From assembly GCA_946886855.1 (NCBI GenBank), contig CAMPJJ010000012.1, positions 1 to 64,000 of the forward strand: a stretch of DNA of 64,000 nt, read 5' to 3'. The stretch comes from an uncultured Roseateles sp. (GTDB lineage Bacteria; Pseudomonadota; Gammaproteobacteria; Burkholderiales; Burkholderiaceae). The number at the start of each line of letters is the position of its first letter. Position 1 is the first letter of the stretch. Shown here one piece after another: positions 36,584 through 47,047 of the stretch. The notes under the pieces were generated by a model. That model was not told the origin of the DNA. It ran no database searches and saw only the letters and a program-made list of their open reading frames with translations. A program made the translations under genes and the position numbers.

Positions 36584-36715
36584 GCAGGCCCTGGAGCGCC
36601 GTGTCGGACCTTGCACACTCGAACACCTGGCAACAGCGCGTGAGCGCACGCATTCGTCCAGGGGTGACCGATTGCGTCACAATGCCCGACGACTCTGGTC
36701 AGTGGGAAGCAGGGA

Positions 36716-37252
36716 ATGCGGATGACGCTGCAGCACAAGCGGGTGGGACCTTCGTGGTTGGCGACGATGCTGACCGCCATGCTGGGCATGGCGGCCGGGC
36801 AGGCGTCGGCGCAGGGCGTGGTGTATCGCTGCCCCGGGCCGCCGGTGCTGTACACCGACGCGATGACGGCCAAGGAAGCCGCCGACAAGGGCTGCCGCAG
36901 CATCGAGGGCACGCCGATCTCCGTGATCGCGCCCATCAAGCCGCGCGCGCCGGCGACCGCCTCGCCCGTCCCGGGAGGCCAGGGTGACCTCAAGGTCGAT
37001 GGCAAGGACCAGCGGGTCCGCGACGACGACCGTCGCCGCATCCTCGAGCAGGAATTGCGCGACGCGGAAGCCAAGCTCGCCAAGGTCCAGCAGGAATACA
37101 ACAACGGCCAGCCCGAGCGCCGGGGCGACGAACGCAACTACCAGAAGTACATCGACCGCACGACCGAGCTCAAGGCGTCCGTGTCGCGCCAGGAAGCCGA
37201 CGTCCAGGCCATCAAGCGCGAACTCGCCAAGCTGCCGCCGTCCAACCCCTGA
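36716..37252 (+). CDS. Exported DUF4124-type protein with coiled coil
   Basis: 178 residues: a signal peptide (cleavage near AGQASA, about residue 33), a short DUF4124-like segment (VVYRCPGPPVLYTDAMT) with two Cys, a Pro/Ala linker and a charged helical C-terminal half (about 103-172) with heptad-like spacing. Periplasmic; function unknown. Genes of this kind often sit between glnA and glnL in Burkholderiales, but I cannot tie them to nitrogen control. An alternative ATG lies 6 bp downstream. Confidence 0.8.
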   Translation: MRMTLQHKRVGPSWLATMLTAMLGMAAGQASAQGVVYRCPGPPVLYTDAMTAKEAADKGCRSIEGTPISVIAPIKPRAPATASPVPGGQGDLKVDGKDQRVRDDDRRRILEQELRDAEAKLAKVQQEYNNGQPERRGDERNYQKYIDRTTELKASVSRQEADVQAIKRELAKLPPSNP

Positions 37253-37315
37253 TCGAGCGCTGGCGGGCCGGGCCGCCGGGGTGTCGCGCGTCGATCGAGA
37301 CGTGAGCGACACCGC

Positions 37316-38440
37316 ATGAAGACATCCGCCGCACTCCCCCCTGATGCGCACAACGCGCACAACGCTCACAACGCCCAGTACGCCTGCTTCGACCTGCTGG
37401 CCACCCTGGTCGCCGTGGTCCGCGCCGACGGCACCTGCGAGTTCGCCAACACCGCCGTCGAGACGCTGTTCAACCTGCCGCGCCGCGCGGTGCAGGGCAG
37501 CAACCTGCTCGAATGGTTCATCGACACCGGCCGCGTGGTCGAGGCGCTCGAGGAAGTGAGCCGCAATGCGTTCTCGAGCTCGCGCTTCGATGCGACCATC
37601 CGCCGCGGCCCGCGCACGCACGACGACCTGCTGCCGGTGCACGTGATCGTCAGCCAGACCGACGATCCGCAACGCCTGGTGATCGAGCTCATCGAGAACG
37701 CGCAGCAGACGCGCCAGGACCGCGAGGAGCGCAACCTCGACCAGGTCCACGCGACCAAGGAACTGACGCGCAACCTCGCGCACGAGATCAAGAACCCGCT
37801 AGGCGGCATCCGCGGCGCGGCGCAGCTGCTGGCGCTGGAGCTGCAGCCGACCGACCTGTGGGAGGAACTCGAGGAGTACACCGAGGTCATCATCCACGAG
37901 GCCGACCGGCTGCAGTCGCTGGTGGACCGGCTGCTGGCGCCGCACCGGCGCGCGCAGGTGGTGGGCGACGTCAACATCCACGAGGTCTGCGAGCGGGTGC
38001 GTTCGCTGGTGCTGGCGCAGTACCCGCGCGGGCTGACGATGATCCGCGACTACGACATCTCGCTGCCCGATTTCCGTGGCGACCGCGAGCAGCTGATCCA
38101 GGCGGTGCTCAACATCGTCCAGAACGCGGCGCAGGCGCTGCACGAACGCATCCACGCGGGCGACGCCTTCATCGCGCTGCGCACGCGCGTGGCCCGTCAG
38201 GTGACCATCGGCAAGCAGCGCTGGCGCTTGGCATTGGAATTGCATATCGAAGACAACGGCCCGGGCGTGCCCGAAGAGATCAAGGACCGCATCTTCTTTC
38301 CGCTGGTATCAGGGAGGGATGGCGGTTCCGGTCTCGGGCTGACGCTGGCGCAGACGATCGCCCAACAGCACCAGGGGATGATCGATTGCGACAGCCAGCC
38401 GGGTCGGACCGATTTCCGAATCACCCTGCCTTTGCCCTGA
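37316..38440 (+). CDS. glnL: Nitrogen regulation sensor kinase NtrB
   Basis: Soluble 374-residue kinase/phosphatase that phosphorylates NtrC when nitrogen is scarce, controlled by PII. A PAS-like domain (about 25-140) precedes HisKA with His156 (NLAHEIKNPLGGIRGAAQLL) and HATPase_c (VLNIVQNAAQALHE, then DNGPGVPEEI, then GGSGLGLTLAQTIAQQH). A short N-terminal repeat of Ala-His-Asn (NAHNAHNA) is unusual. 42 bp separate it from glnG. Confidence 0.96.
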   Translation: MKTSAALPPDAHNAHNAHNAQYACFDLLATLVAVVRADGTCEFANTAVETLFNLPRRAVQGSNLLEWFIDTGRVVEALEEVSRNAFSSSRFDATIRRGPRTHDDLLPVHVIVSQTDDPQRLVIELIENAQQTRQDREERNLDQVHATKELTRNLAHEIKNPLGGIRGAAQLLALELQPTDLWEELEEYTEVIIHEADRLQSLVDRLLAPHRRAQVVGDVNIHEVCERVRSLVLAQYPRGLTMIRDYDISLPDFRGDREQLIQAVLNIVQNAAQALHERIHAGDAFIALRTRVARQVTIGKQRWRLALELHIEDNGPGVPEEIKDRIFFPLVSGRDGGSGLGLTLAQTIAQQHQGMIDCDSQPGRTDFRITLPLP

Positions 38441-38482
38441 GCCGCGGCCACAAGCCGACAACGGGGGAAAGGGGAGCCATAG

Positions 38483-39979
<1,497 letters not shown>

Positions 39980-40012
39980 GCGTCGTTGCGCTCACGCGCA
40001 ACGATGAGATCG

Positions 40013-40038
40013 GAACGGCGGCCTGACGGCCGCCGTTC
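40013..40038. terminator. Hairpin terminator after glnG
   Basis: Perfect 11-bp stem GAACGGCGGCC / GGCCGCCGTTC with a 4-nt loop between glnG and the convergent MBL gene. A smaller hairpin (CGTTGCG / CGCAACG) lies just before it, and a third (TCCCGC / GCGGGA) at about 40082-40095. Confidence 0.65.
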
Positions 40039-40116
40039 TGCTTCTGGGCCGGCCATCGCGCCACGACTCGTGCGAGCCTTTCCCGCAAGCGGGAGAGGGA
40101 GCAAGCACGCACCGCA

Positions 40117-41130
40117 TCAAGGGGCGGAACTGTTTGTCTTGTCGAGCCACACGCCCAGCCCCTGCGCATTGAGTTCCACATCCATCGCCAGCAGCGCGGC
40201 CACGCGCGTCGGCGGCATGCGCTCGCCGCAATGCGCGATCGCCCGGCGTTGGTACAGCGCGAGCAGCTCGCGCTTCAGTGCCACGTGGCGATCCGGCGCG
40301 TCCTTCAGCCGCAGCGCGATGGCTGCCATCTCGTCGATCTGCTCGACCAGCAGCGCCGCGAGGCGCTCGACGTCCGCCGCGTCACGACCGACGACGCCGT
40401 AATGCGTCAGGTACATCCGCGACGGTCGCGTCGTCATCATCCGGGCAATGGAAGCGCGCAGCGCATCCGGCTCGAACTGCACCGGCGTGCTCGTCGGCAT
40501 GATCCACGCGCCGCGGTCGGGATCGTCGAACTCGCGGTACGACAAGCCGAAGGTGTCGCCGGTGAACCAGCCGCCGCTGGTCTCGTCCCACACGCAGTGG
40601 TGATGGCGCGCATGCCCCGGCGTGTCGATCAGCCGGAGCGGGCGCGCGCCCACGGTGATGCGCTGCTCATCGCGACTCGCCTGCGCACGCGATTCCGGCA
40701 CGCCCACCAGCTCGCCGTACGAGCGGCGCATCTCCGCCTCGCCGTAGACCGCGAGCGCACCGGCCCACAGCGCGGACGGATCGACCATGTGCCGCAGTCC
40801 GCGCGGATGCACCAGCAGCGTCGCCGAGGGCAGCGCCGCCATCAGCGGACCGACACCGCCGGCATGGTCCAGGTGCACATGCGTCGGGATCACCCAGTCC
40901 ACCGCCTCGCGCGGCACGCCGAGCGCCTCCAGCGCGCCGAGCAGCCGCGGCAGCGCCAGCCGCGTGCCCGTGTCGATGAAGGCCGCGCGCCCGCCGTCGA
41001 CGATCAGGAAGGCCGCGTCGAAGTGATCCCGCTGGAAGGCCGTGTCGATGCCGTAGACGCCGGGGGCCAGCGGTTCCAGGTAGGAGGGCAGCGATGCCGG
41101 GGCCGAAGGCAGGGGGGTGGTGGCGCTCAC
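40117..41130 (-). CDS. MBL-fold metallo-hydrolase
   Basis: 337-residue cytoplasmic hydrolase. The metal motif is THVHLDHAGG (HxHxDH complete), followed by the DTPGHARHH histidine and the TGDTFG aspartate, and a late histidine in YLTHYG. The long helical C-terminus is typical of the group near hydroxyacylglutathione hydrolases/rhodanese-associated MBL proteins, substrate unknown. GTG at 41130 is chosen because GGAGA lies 6 nt before it; an ATG 75 bp upstream would add residues without family character. Confidence 0.85.
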   Translation of the reverse strand: MSATTPLPSAPASLPSYLEPLAPGVYGIDTAFQRDHFDAAFLIVDGGRAAFIDTGTRLALPRLLGALEALGVPREAVDWVIPTHVHLDHAGGVGPLMAALPSATLLVHPRGLRHMVDPSALWAGALAVYGEAEMRRSYGELVGVPESRAQASRDEQRITVGARPLRLIDTPGHARHHHCVWDETSGGWFTGDTFGLSYREFDDPDRGAWIMPTSTPVQFEPDALRASIARMMTTRPSRMYLTHYGVVGRDAADVERLAALLVEQIDEMAAIALRLKDAPDRHVALKRELLALYQRRAIAHCGERMPPTRVAALLAMDVELNAQGLGVWLDKTNSSAP

Positions 41131-41252
41131 GGGCAGTCTCCGGGTCGGATTCTTAGAATGGTCGCCAGCGTACGCGATGGCGTCCCCGCCCGCCGTCGCC
41201 TGCATGACCCGACCCCGCTTCCGCCTGAAGCCGCCGCACAAGGAAACCTGCC

Positions 41253-41789
41253 ATGGCCGTTCGAGAAATCCTGAAGATGGGCGACCCGCGCCTGTTGCGC
41301 CACGCCAAACCGGTGGAGGACTTCGACACGCCGGCGTTGAAGCAGCTGCTCGAGGACATGTTCGACACGATGAAGGCCGCCAACGGCGCCGGCCTGGCCG
41401 CGCCGCAGATCGGCGTGGACCTGCAGGTCGTCGTCTTCGGCTTCCAGCGCAACGAGCGCTACCCCGAGGCACCGCCGGTGCCGATGACGGTGCTGATCAA
41501 TCCGACCATCGAGCCGCTGTCCGACGAGACCGAGGAGGGCTGGGAAGGCTGCCTCTCGGTGCCGGGCCTGCGCGGCGTCGTACCCCGGCTGAGCCGCATC
41601 CGCTATCGCGGCTTCGACGCGTTCGGCGGTCTGATCGACCGCGAGGCCGAAGGCTTCCACGCCCGCGTCGTGCAGCATGAATGCGATCACCTGGTCGGGA
41701 CGCTGTATCCGATGCGGATCACGGATTTCAGCCGCTTCGGCTTCACCGAGATCCTGTTCCCGGGCCTGGACCCGAACACCGACGATTGA
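41253..41789 (+). CDS. def: Peptide deformylase
   Basis: Removes the formyl group from nascent proteins. The 178-residue enzyme has all three motifs: [17 protein letters not shown] with the metal Cys, and QHECDHLVG with two metal His and the catalytic Glu. AAGGAAA lies ahead of the ATG. It stands apart from fmt, and its sequence ([15 protein letters not shown]) suggests a second, housekeeping-like paralogue or the only copy; this cannot be decided here. Confidence 0.96.
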   Translation: MAVREILKMGDPRLLRHAKPVEDFDTPALKQLLEDMFDTMKAANGAGLAAPQIGVDLQVVVFGFQRNERYPEAPPVPMTVLINPTIEPLSDETEEGWEGCLSVPGLRGVVPRLSRIRYRGFDAFGGLIDREAEGFHARVVQHECDHLVGTLYPMRITDFSRFGFTEILFPGLDPNTDD

Positions 41790-42004
41790 GAAGCCCGGGC
41801 GCGCCGGGTGCCCCGCGTAGGGGGCGAGCCGGCGAGCCGGCGAGCGCGTCGGCGCGCGCCGGACATACGCCGTCCGCTTGACCTTCAAGCAACAGGGCGT
41901 CAAGTTGTAAGCAGGCGTGCACCAGGACGTCGCCGAAGCGTTAAGAAACGATCGCGGAACTCCGCGTCCCGCATTCCTCCGGATTCCGGTGGAGGCTCAA
42001 GGCC

Positions 42005-44131
42005 ATGACTGACTCGATGACCCGCTCGCAGAATCGTCCGCTGGATCGCTCGTTCCCCCCCACGCCCGAGGCCGCCCAGGTCGCGGCGCCGGCGCGTTCC
42101 CAGGACCGGGGCGCGCTGTCGCGCTGGTGGACGGTCACCTCGCTGGTGCTGGTCGCACTGGTCGTGCTGCTGGCCCACGGGCCGGCGCGGGCGGACGCGC
42201 CGTCGCGAGCGGGACGGCTGGCGGATCTGACCGGCGCCATCTGGCTGTACGACGCCGAAGAGCGCGAATGGGTGCAGATGCATCGCAACCAGAGCGTCGG
42301 CGAGGGCGATCGCTTGCGTGCCGACGACGGCAGCGGCGCGACGGTCACGATCGGCTCGTCCACGCTGTGGATCGACCAGCGCAGCGAGATCGAATTCAAC
42401 GCCCTGGCGGACAACCGCATCGCGGTGCAGATCGTCAAGGGCGCGGTGGGCCTGCGGGTGCGCGGCCAGGAGTCGGCCGACGAATGGACGGTGCGGACGC
42501 TGGAAGGGCGTTTCGGCTTCGAGCGCGAAGGCCTGTACCGCGTCACGCAGCTGGATCGCGGCAGCGAGGCGCAGGCCTGGCAGGGCAAGCTGCGCTTCGA
42601 TTCGCGCGCGACCGATGCGCAGCCGGTCTGGCTGGGCACGAACGAGCAGGCCGAGTTCTGGTGGGACAACGGTCCGCGCACGGAGCGCCAGCCCTTGCAG
42701 CAGGACGGCTTCGCGCGGTTGATCCTGGAGGACAGCCGCGACGCGGTGCAGCCCATGGTCGGCAGCGGCACGAGCGTGCCCTATGTGTCGCCGGAGATGA
42801 CCGGCGCCGAGGACCTGGCGCGTTACGGCGCCTGGGAGCAGAGCCCCGACTACGGCGCCGTGTGGGTGCCGCAGGTCGTCGTCGCCGACTGGGCGCCGTA
42901 CCGCTATGGCCGCTGGATGTGGAGCGCGCGCTGGGGCTACACCTGGGTGGACGACATGCCCTGGGGCTTCGCGCCCTTCCATTACGGCCGCTGGGCCTAC
43001 TACCGCGAGCGCTGGTGCTGGGTGCCGGGACCGTACGTGCGTCGTCCCGCCTATGCGCCGGCGCTGGTCGGCGGCGTGGGGCCGGGGATCTCGATCGGCG
43101 TGGGCGTCGTCGTGGGCGGCGGGCGCCGTCCGCCGCCGCCGCGCTACGGCAGCTGGGTGCCGCTGGCACCGCGCGAGGCCTGGACGCCGGGCTTCCGCTA
43201 CAGCCAGGCCTACTGGCGCCGGGTGAATCCGGATGCGAATCCGACCACGGTGGTGCGTCCGGGACAACGTCCGCCGGTCTACCGGAACGAGCGCGACCAT
43301 GGCGCGCTGTACACGCAGCGGCCGGTGTCGACGCCGCTGCCGGCGACCGCGCTGCAGCCGCAGCGGTCGTGGCCGCCGCGTCCGATCGGTCAGGCCGACG
43401 GCCGTCCGGATGGCCGCCCCGACGGGCGCAACGACGGGCGCCCGTTCATGGACCGCAATCATGACGGCCGCCCGGATGGACCCAATGACGGCCGCGCTGA
43501 CGGTCGCAACGACGGGCGCAATGACGGGCGCAACGGGGGCCGGAACGACGGCCGCAATGAAGGTCGTCCCTTCATGGACCGCAACGGCGACGGCCGTCCG
43601 GACGCGCCGAATGAAACGCGCCCCGGTGAGAGCCGCCCGGTTCGCGGCGTGATCCGACCCGAGCCCGACAACGCGACCGTCCGTCCGCAGGTGCCGCAGG
43701 GGCAGCCGGGCCCGCCCACGCCGTCGCCGCAGCGCGGCCCTGACGTGCAACGGCCGTCGGAGCGTCGCGACGGCGATCGCAACGAATGGCGCCATCGTGG
43801 CCCCGATCGTGTGGAGCAGCCGCGCGTCGAGCAGCCTCGGGTTGAACCACCGCGGGTTGAACAGCCCCGCTTCGAGCAACCCCGAGGAGAGCAGCCCCGC
43901 TTCGAGCGTCCGCAGCAGCCGCAACCGCAACCGCAACCGCGGTTCGAGCCGCCGCGCGCGGAGCAGCCTCGGGTCGAGTCGCCGCGTCCGATGCCGACGC
44001 CGCAGCCGCGCGTCGAGGCCCCTCGCCCGGCGCCGGCGCCGCGTGCGGAACCCCCTCGTGCCGCCGAGCCTCCGCGAGCGGCGGAACCGCCGCGCCGCAG
44101 CGACGGCCCCGGTCGTCAGATGGAGCGCTGA
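42005..44131 (+). CDS. FecR-domain / DUF6600 protein with Asp-Gly-Arg and Pro-rich repeats
   Basis: 708 residues: a cytoplasmic N-terminus, one TM or uncleaved signal helix (about 41-59), a FecR-like beta domain (about 70-190; RLADLTGAIWLYDAEEREW, VKGAVGLRVRG), then a Trp/Tyr-rich DUF6600 block (about 280-345; VADWAPYRYGRWMWS, WGYTWVDDMPWGF). Residues 465-533 are a DGR/NDGR repeat holding two DxNxDGxxD loops, and the C-terminal 110 residues are Pro/Arg/Glu-rich. Probably envelope-anchored and extended outward. FecR domains usually sense or regulate, but no sigma factor gene adjoins. Function unknown. Confidence 0.82.
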   Translation: MTDSMTRSQNRPLDRSFPPTPEAAQVAAPARSQDRGALSRWWTVTSLVLVALVVLLAHGPARADAPSRAGRLADLTGAIWLYDAEEREWVQMHRNQSVGEGDRLRADDGSGATVTIGSSTLWIDQRSEIEFNALADNRIAVQIVKGAVGLRVRGQESADEWTVRTLEGRFGFEREGLYRVTQLDRGSEAQAWQGKLRFDSRATDAQPVWLGTNEQAEFWWDNGPRTERQPLQQDGFARLILEDSRDAVQPMVGSGTSVPYVSPEMTGAEDLARYGAWEQSPDYGAVWVPQVVVADWAPYRYGRWMWSARWGYTWVDDMPWGFAPFHYGRWAYYRERWCWVPGPYVRRPAYAPALVGGVGPGISIGVGVVVGGGRRPPPPRYGSWVPLAPREAWTPGFRYSQAYWRRVNPDANPTTVVRPGQRPPVYRNERDHGALYTQRPVSTPLPATALQPQRSWPPRPIGQADGRPDGRPDGRNDGRPFMDRNHDGRPDGPNDGRADGRNDGRNDGRNGGRNDGRNEGRPFMDRNGDGRPDAPNETRPGESRPVRGVIRPEPDNATVRPQVPQGQPGPPTPSPQRGPDVQRPSERRDGDRNEWRHRGPDRVEQPRVEQPRVEPPRVEQPRFEQPRGEQPRFERPQQPQPQPQPRFEPPRAEQPRVESPRPMPTPQPRVEAPRPAPAPRAEPPRAAEPPRAAEPPRRSDGPGRQMER
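43397..43603 (+). repeat. Degenerate DGR/NDGR coding repeat with two calcium-loop-like units
   Basis: Encodes residues 465-533 of the FecR/DUF6600 protein. Short units (GACGGCCGT/GACGGGCGC with AAC) repeat many times. The longer unit GRPFMDRN-x-DGRPD appears twice, its DxNxDGxxD loops at residues 483-491 and 525-533, exactly 126 bp apart. Confidence 0.85.
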
Positions 44132-44138
44132 ACGAAAT

Positions 44139-44160
44139 TCGAGGGGCACAAGCCCCTCGA
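44139..44160. terminator. Bidirectional hairpin terminator
   Basis: 9-bp stem TCGAGGGGC / GCCCCTCGA with an ACAA loop, flanked by AACGAAAT on the left and TTCGTTTC on the right, so A/T-rich sequence follows the stem in both directions. It separates the convergent FecR/DUF6600 and hydroxyacid dehydrogenase genes. Confidence 0.75.
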
Positions 44161-44204
44161 TTCGTTTCTGCCTGTCAGACGTCCCGTTGTTCCAGCTTTC
44201 AGCG

Positions 44205-45158
44205 TCAGCCCGCGAGCGCGGCCAGCACGTTGCGGGCCGCGGCCACGCCCATCTTCACGTAGGCATCCGCGGTGACACCGCCGATGTGCGGGCTCAGCAG
44301 GATGCGCGGTTCGTGGATGAACGGATGGTCCGCCGGCATCGGTTCGACCGCGAAGCTGTCGAGGCCGGCACCGCCCACCTGACCGCTTTTCACGGCAGAG
44401 AGCAGCGCGGCCTCGTCGATCAGTCCGCCGCGCGCCGTGTTCACGACGATCACGCCGCGCTTGCATGTCGCCAGCGTGCGGGCGTCGATGAGCCCCGCGT
44501 TGTCGGCCGTCAGCGGGCAGTGCAGTGAGATCGCATCGGCCTCGCGCCAGAGCCGCTCGAGCTCGACGGGCTCGATGAACGTGGGCAGGTTCGTCGCGAA
44601 CGGGTCGAAGCCGATCACCCGCAGGCCCATGGCATCGGCCATCCGCGCGACGCGTTGGCCGATCGCGCCGAGGCCGATGAGGCCCAAGGTCCGGCCTTCC
44701 AGCTCGACGCTCTTGTGCGTGGCCTTGTCCCAGTACCCATCGCGCATGCGCGCGTCGAGTGCGACCACCGACTTCGCACAGGCCAGCAGCAGCGCCAGTG
44801 CCTGTTCGGCGACCGCGGCCGCATTGGCGCCGACGGCGGCGACGACCTGGATGCCGCGCTCGGCGGCGGCGGCCTTGTCGATCGTGTCGGTGCCGCTGCC
44901 GTGCTTGGAGATCACCCGCAACGCCGGCGCGGCGTCCATCGCCGCGGCGCCGACCTTGCTGTAGCGCACGATGATCGCCGTCGGATTGCGGGCGCGGCAG
45001 AGCGCGACGATGTCGTCCTCGCTCGGCGTCCTGCCGGCGTAGATCACCTCGAAGTCCGACAGCAGCGCGAGCGCCTGCGGCGCCAGGTCCGCGCCGGTCA
45101 CCAGCAGCACGGGACGGCTCACGGCGTGGCTCGCAGGGTGGCTCGCAGCGTGGCTCAC
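44205..45158 (-). CDS. D-isomer 2-hydroxyacid dehydrogenase
   Basis: NAD-dependent dehydrogenase of the SerA/2-hydroxyacid family, 317 residues. The NAD motif is LGLIGLGAIGQRVARMA, the catalytic triad is in NTARGG (Arg), the GLDSFAVEPMPADHP Glu and LSPHIGGVT (His). It lacks the ACT domain of true SerA, so a catabolic role is likelier. GTG at 45158 overlaps the RraA stop by 4 nt; a second in-frame GTG lies 36 bp inside, after a short Ser-His-Ala repeat (SHAASHPASHA). Last gene of a three-gene unit with the RraA-like and Bug genes. Confidence 0.87.
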   Translation of the reverse strand: MSHAASHPASHAVSRPVLLVTGADLAPQALALLSDFEVIYAGRTPSEDDIVALCRARNPTAIIVRYSKVGAAAMDAAPALRVISKHGSGTDTIDKAAAAERGIQVVAAVGANAAAVAEQALALLLACAKSVVALDARMRDGYWDKATHKSVELEGRTLGLIGLGAIGQRVARMADAMGLRVIGFDPFATNLPTFIEPVELERLWREADAISLHCPLTADNAGLIDARTLATCKRGVIVVNTARGGLIDEAALLSAVKSGQVGGAGLDSFAVEPMPADHPFIHEPRILLSPHIGGVTADAYVKMGVAAARNVLAALAG

Positions 45159-45850
45159 AGGGTTTCTCCATCCTGGATGACGCCCGCGGCGCGCAGCGCA
45201 CCGTCGAGCCATGCCGGCCGCAGCGCGACGCGGTCGCGGATGCCGGCGATGCGGGCGGTCTCGGCGGCCACCTTCGCTTCGGCGAGCGGCATCAGCGACG
45301 CGGCCTTGGCGCGTTCCACCACCGTCACGCCGTCGGCGTCGCCGACGATCAGGTCGCCCGGATGCACCGTCACGCCGCCGATCGAGATCGGATGGTTCAA
45401 GCGGCCGGACACCGATTTGGTCGGGCCGTTCGGATTCAAGCCCGCCGCGAACATCGGAAAGCCGAGCGCGCGGATCGCTTCGCTGTCGCGCACCGCGCCG
45501 TCGATCACGACGGCCGCGATGCCCAGCGCCACGCATTGCTGCGACATGATCTCGCCCATCAGCGCGCTCGACAGATCGCCCTTGCCGTCGACGACGAGCA
45601 CGTCGCCGGGCTGCGCCAGCGCCATGGCGGCGTGGATCATCAGGTTGTCGCCCGGGCGGACCTCGACGGTCAGCGCCGTCCCGGCGAAGCGCATCGACGG
45701 GGACAGTCCCTGGATGCGCCCGTGCAGTGCGCCGCGTCGTCCCGCGACGTCGGCCAGGATGGAGGACGGATACGCGGCGGCGCGGTCCACCACCTCGGCG
45801 GGCGTGCGGAGGATGTCCCGGATGACATCGGGCCTCACGTCTGAACTCAT
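45155..45850 (-). CDS. RraA-like family protein (aldolase/decarboxylase type)
   Basis: 231-residue RraA-fold protein. Family blocks are SSILADVAGRRGALHG, TVEVRPGDNLMIHAAMALAQPGDVLVVDGKG, GIAAVVIDGAVRDSEAI and the IVGDADGVTVVE region. Relatives are 4-carboxy-4-hydroxy-2-oxoadipate or 4-hydroxy-4-methyl-2-oxoglutarate aldolases that release pyruvate from aromatic breakdown, and the RNase E inhibitor RraA. The presence of a receptor and a dehydrogenase suggests the catabolic type. The start MSSDVRPDVIRD follows GGAGAACCCC. Confidence 0.87.
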   Translation of the reverse strand: MSSDVRPDVIRDILRTPAEVVDRAAAYPSSILADVAGRRGALHGRIQGLSPSMRFAGTALTVEVRPGDNLMIHAAMALAQPGDVLVVDGKGDLSSALMGEIMSQQCVALGIAAVVIDGAVRDSEAIRALGFPMFAAGLNPNGPTKSVSGRLNHPISIGGVTVHPGDLIVGDADGVTVVERAKAASLMPLAEAKVAAETARIAGIRDRVALRPAWLDGALRAAGVIQDGETL

Positions 45851-45861
45851 GGGGTTCTCCT

Positions 45862-46911
45862 TCAATCGATCTTGATGCCCGCGTCCTTCACGACCTTGCC
45901 CCAGCGGGTGAGGTCCTGGCGGATGAGCTGGCTGAACTGGTCGGGCGTGCCGACGGTGACGGCGACGCCCTCGTCGCCGAGCTTCTTCACGAGCGCGGGC
46001 TGTTGCAGCGCCTTCGTGAACTCGCTGTTCAGGCGGGCGACCACCTCGGGCGGCGTGCCGGCGGGGGCGAGGAAGCCGAACCAGGTCGCCGACTCCGCGC
46101 CCTTGAAGCCGGACTCGGCCAGCGTCGGCACGTTGGGCAGCTCCGGCAGGCGCTTGTCCGAGGTGACGGCGAGCGGCCTCAGCTTGCCCTGGCGGATGTG
46201 GCCCAGCAGCGAGGGCGTGGTCGACATGTACAGGTCGACGTTGCCGCTGACCACATCGGTCAAGGCCTGACCCACGCCCTTGTAGGGCACATGCTGGAGC
46301 TTCACGCCGGCGGACTTCTGGAACAGCTCGGTGGCGAGATGCGCGACCGTGCCGTTGCCCGCCGAGGCGTAGTTCAGCGCGCCGGGTCGTGCCTTCGCGG
46401 CGGCGACGGCGTCGGCGATGGTCTTGAGCTTCGAATCGGCGGAGGTGACCAGCACCAGCGGGGCCCGCGCGACCAGGCCGATGGGCGCGAGGTCCTTCAC
46501 CGGGTCGTAGGGCATGCGCGGGTACAGCCACGGATTGATCGACAGGTTGCTGCTCTGACCAAGCACCAGCGTGTAGCCGTCCTTGGCCGACTTGGCGGCG
46601 GCATCCACGCCGAGGTTGCCGCCGGCGCCGGGCTTGTTCTCGATGACGAAGACCCATTTGGTCGAGGTCGCCACCGCCTGCGTGATCTCGCGGGCGATCA
46701 CGTCGGTGCCGCCGCCGGGCGGGAAAGGCACGTAGACGCGGATGGGCTTGGTCGGATAAGGCGCGGCGACCGCGAAGGTCGTGCCGAGGGTCAACGGGAG
46801 CGCAAGGGCGATGGCCAGCGTGGCGACCCGTCGTGAAGGCAGCCGTGAAGGTCGCCGTGAGGGCAGCGGTGAGGCCAACGCCGCGCTGCGCGGAAGCATC
46901 GATCGAATCAT
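45862..46911 (-). CDS. Tripartite tricarboxylate transporter receptor (Bug/TctC family)
   Basis: 349-residue periplasmic solute-binding protein. A long, Arg/Ser/Pro-rich N-terminus (with RRPSRLPSRR) precedes the signal helix (about 28-48), cleaved near AVAAPYP. The Bug signature follows: PTKPIRVYVPFPPGGGTDVIAR, then NKPGAGGNLGVDAAAKS. Bug proteins bind carboxylates; the ligand here is unknown. No tctA/tctB membrane genes are nearby, which is common for this family. Lead gene of the RraA/dehydrogenase unit; divergent from a LysR gene. Confidence 0.93.
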   Translation of the reverse strand: MIRSMLPRSAALASPLPSRRPSRLPSRRVATLAIALALPLTLGTTFAVAAPYPTKPIRVYVPFPPGGGTDVIAREITQAVATSTKWVFVIENKPGAGGNLGVDAAAKSAKDGYTLVLGQSSNLSINPWLYPRMPYDPVKDLAPIGLVARAPLVLVTSADSKLKTIADAVAAAKARPGALNYASAGNGTVAHLATELFQKSAGVKLQHVPYKGVGQALTDVVSGNVDLYMSTTPSLLGHIRQGKLRPLAVTSDKRLPELPNVPTLAESGFKGAESATWFGFLAPAGTPPEVVARLNSEFTKALQQPALVKKLGDEGVAVTVGTPDQFSQLIRQDLTRWGKVVKDAGIKID

Positions 46912-47047
46912 GGGTTTGTCTCCGTGGTCGCCCCGGTCGGAGGGCCGGGGTCTGAGCGTTCTGCAAGCGGTCGAGGGCCAGTATTGGCGGACGCTCCACG
47001 CGGGTCCAATCGATTATTCTTTCGTTTTCATCAGCGCCGCTTTTGTC

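Noticed and set aside
41130..41205. Upstream ATG start for the MBL hydrolase at 40117-41130
   Set aside because: It would add 25 residues without family character; the GTG has GGAGA at the right distance.
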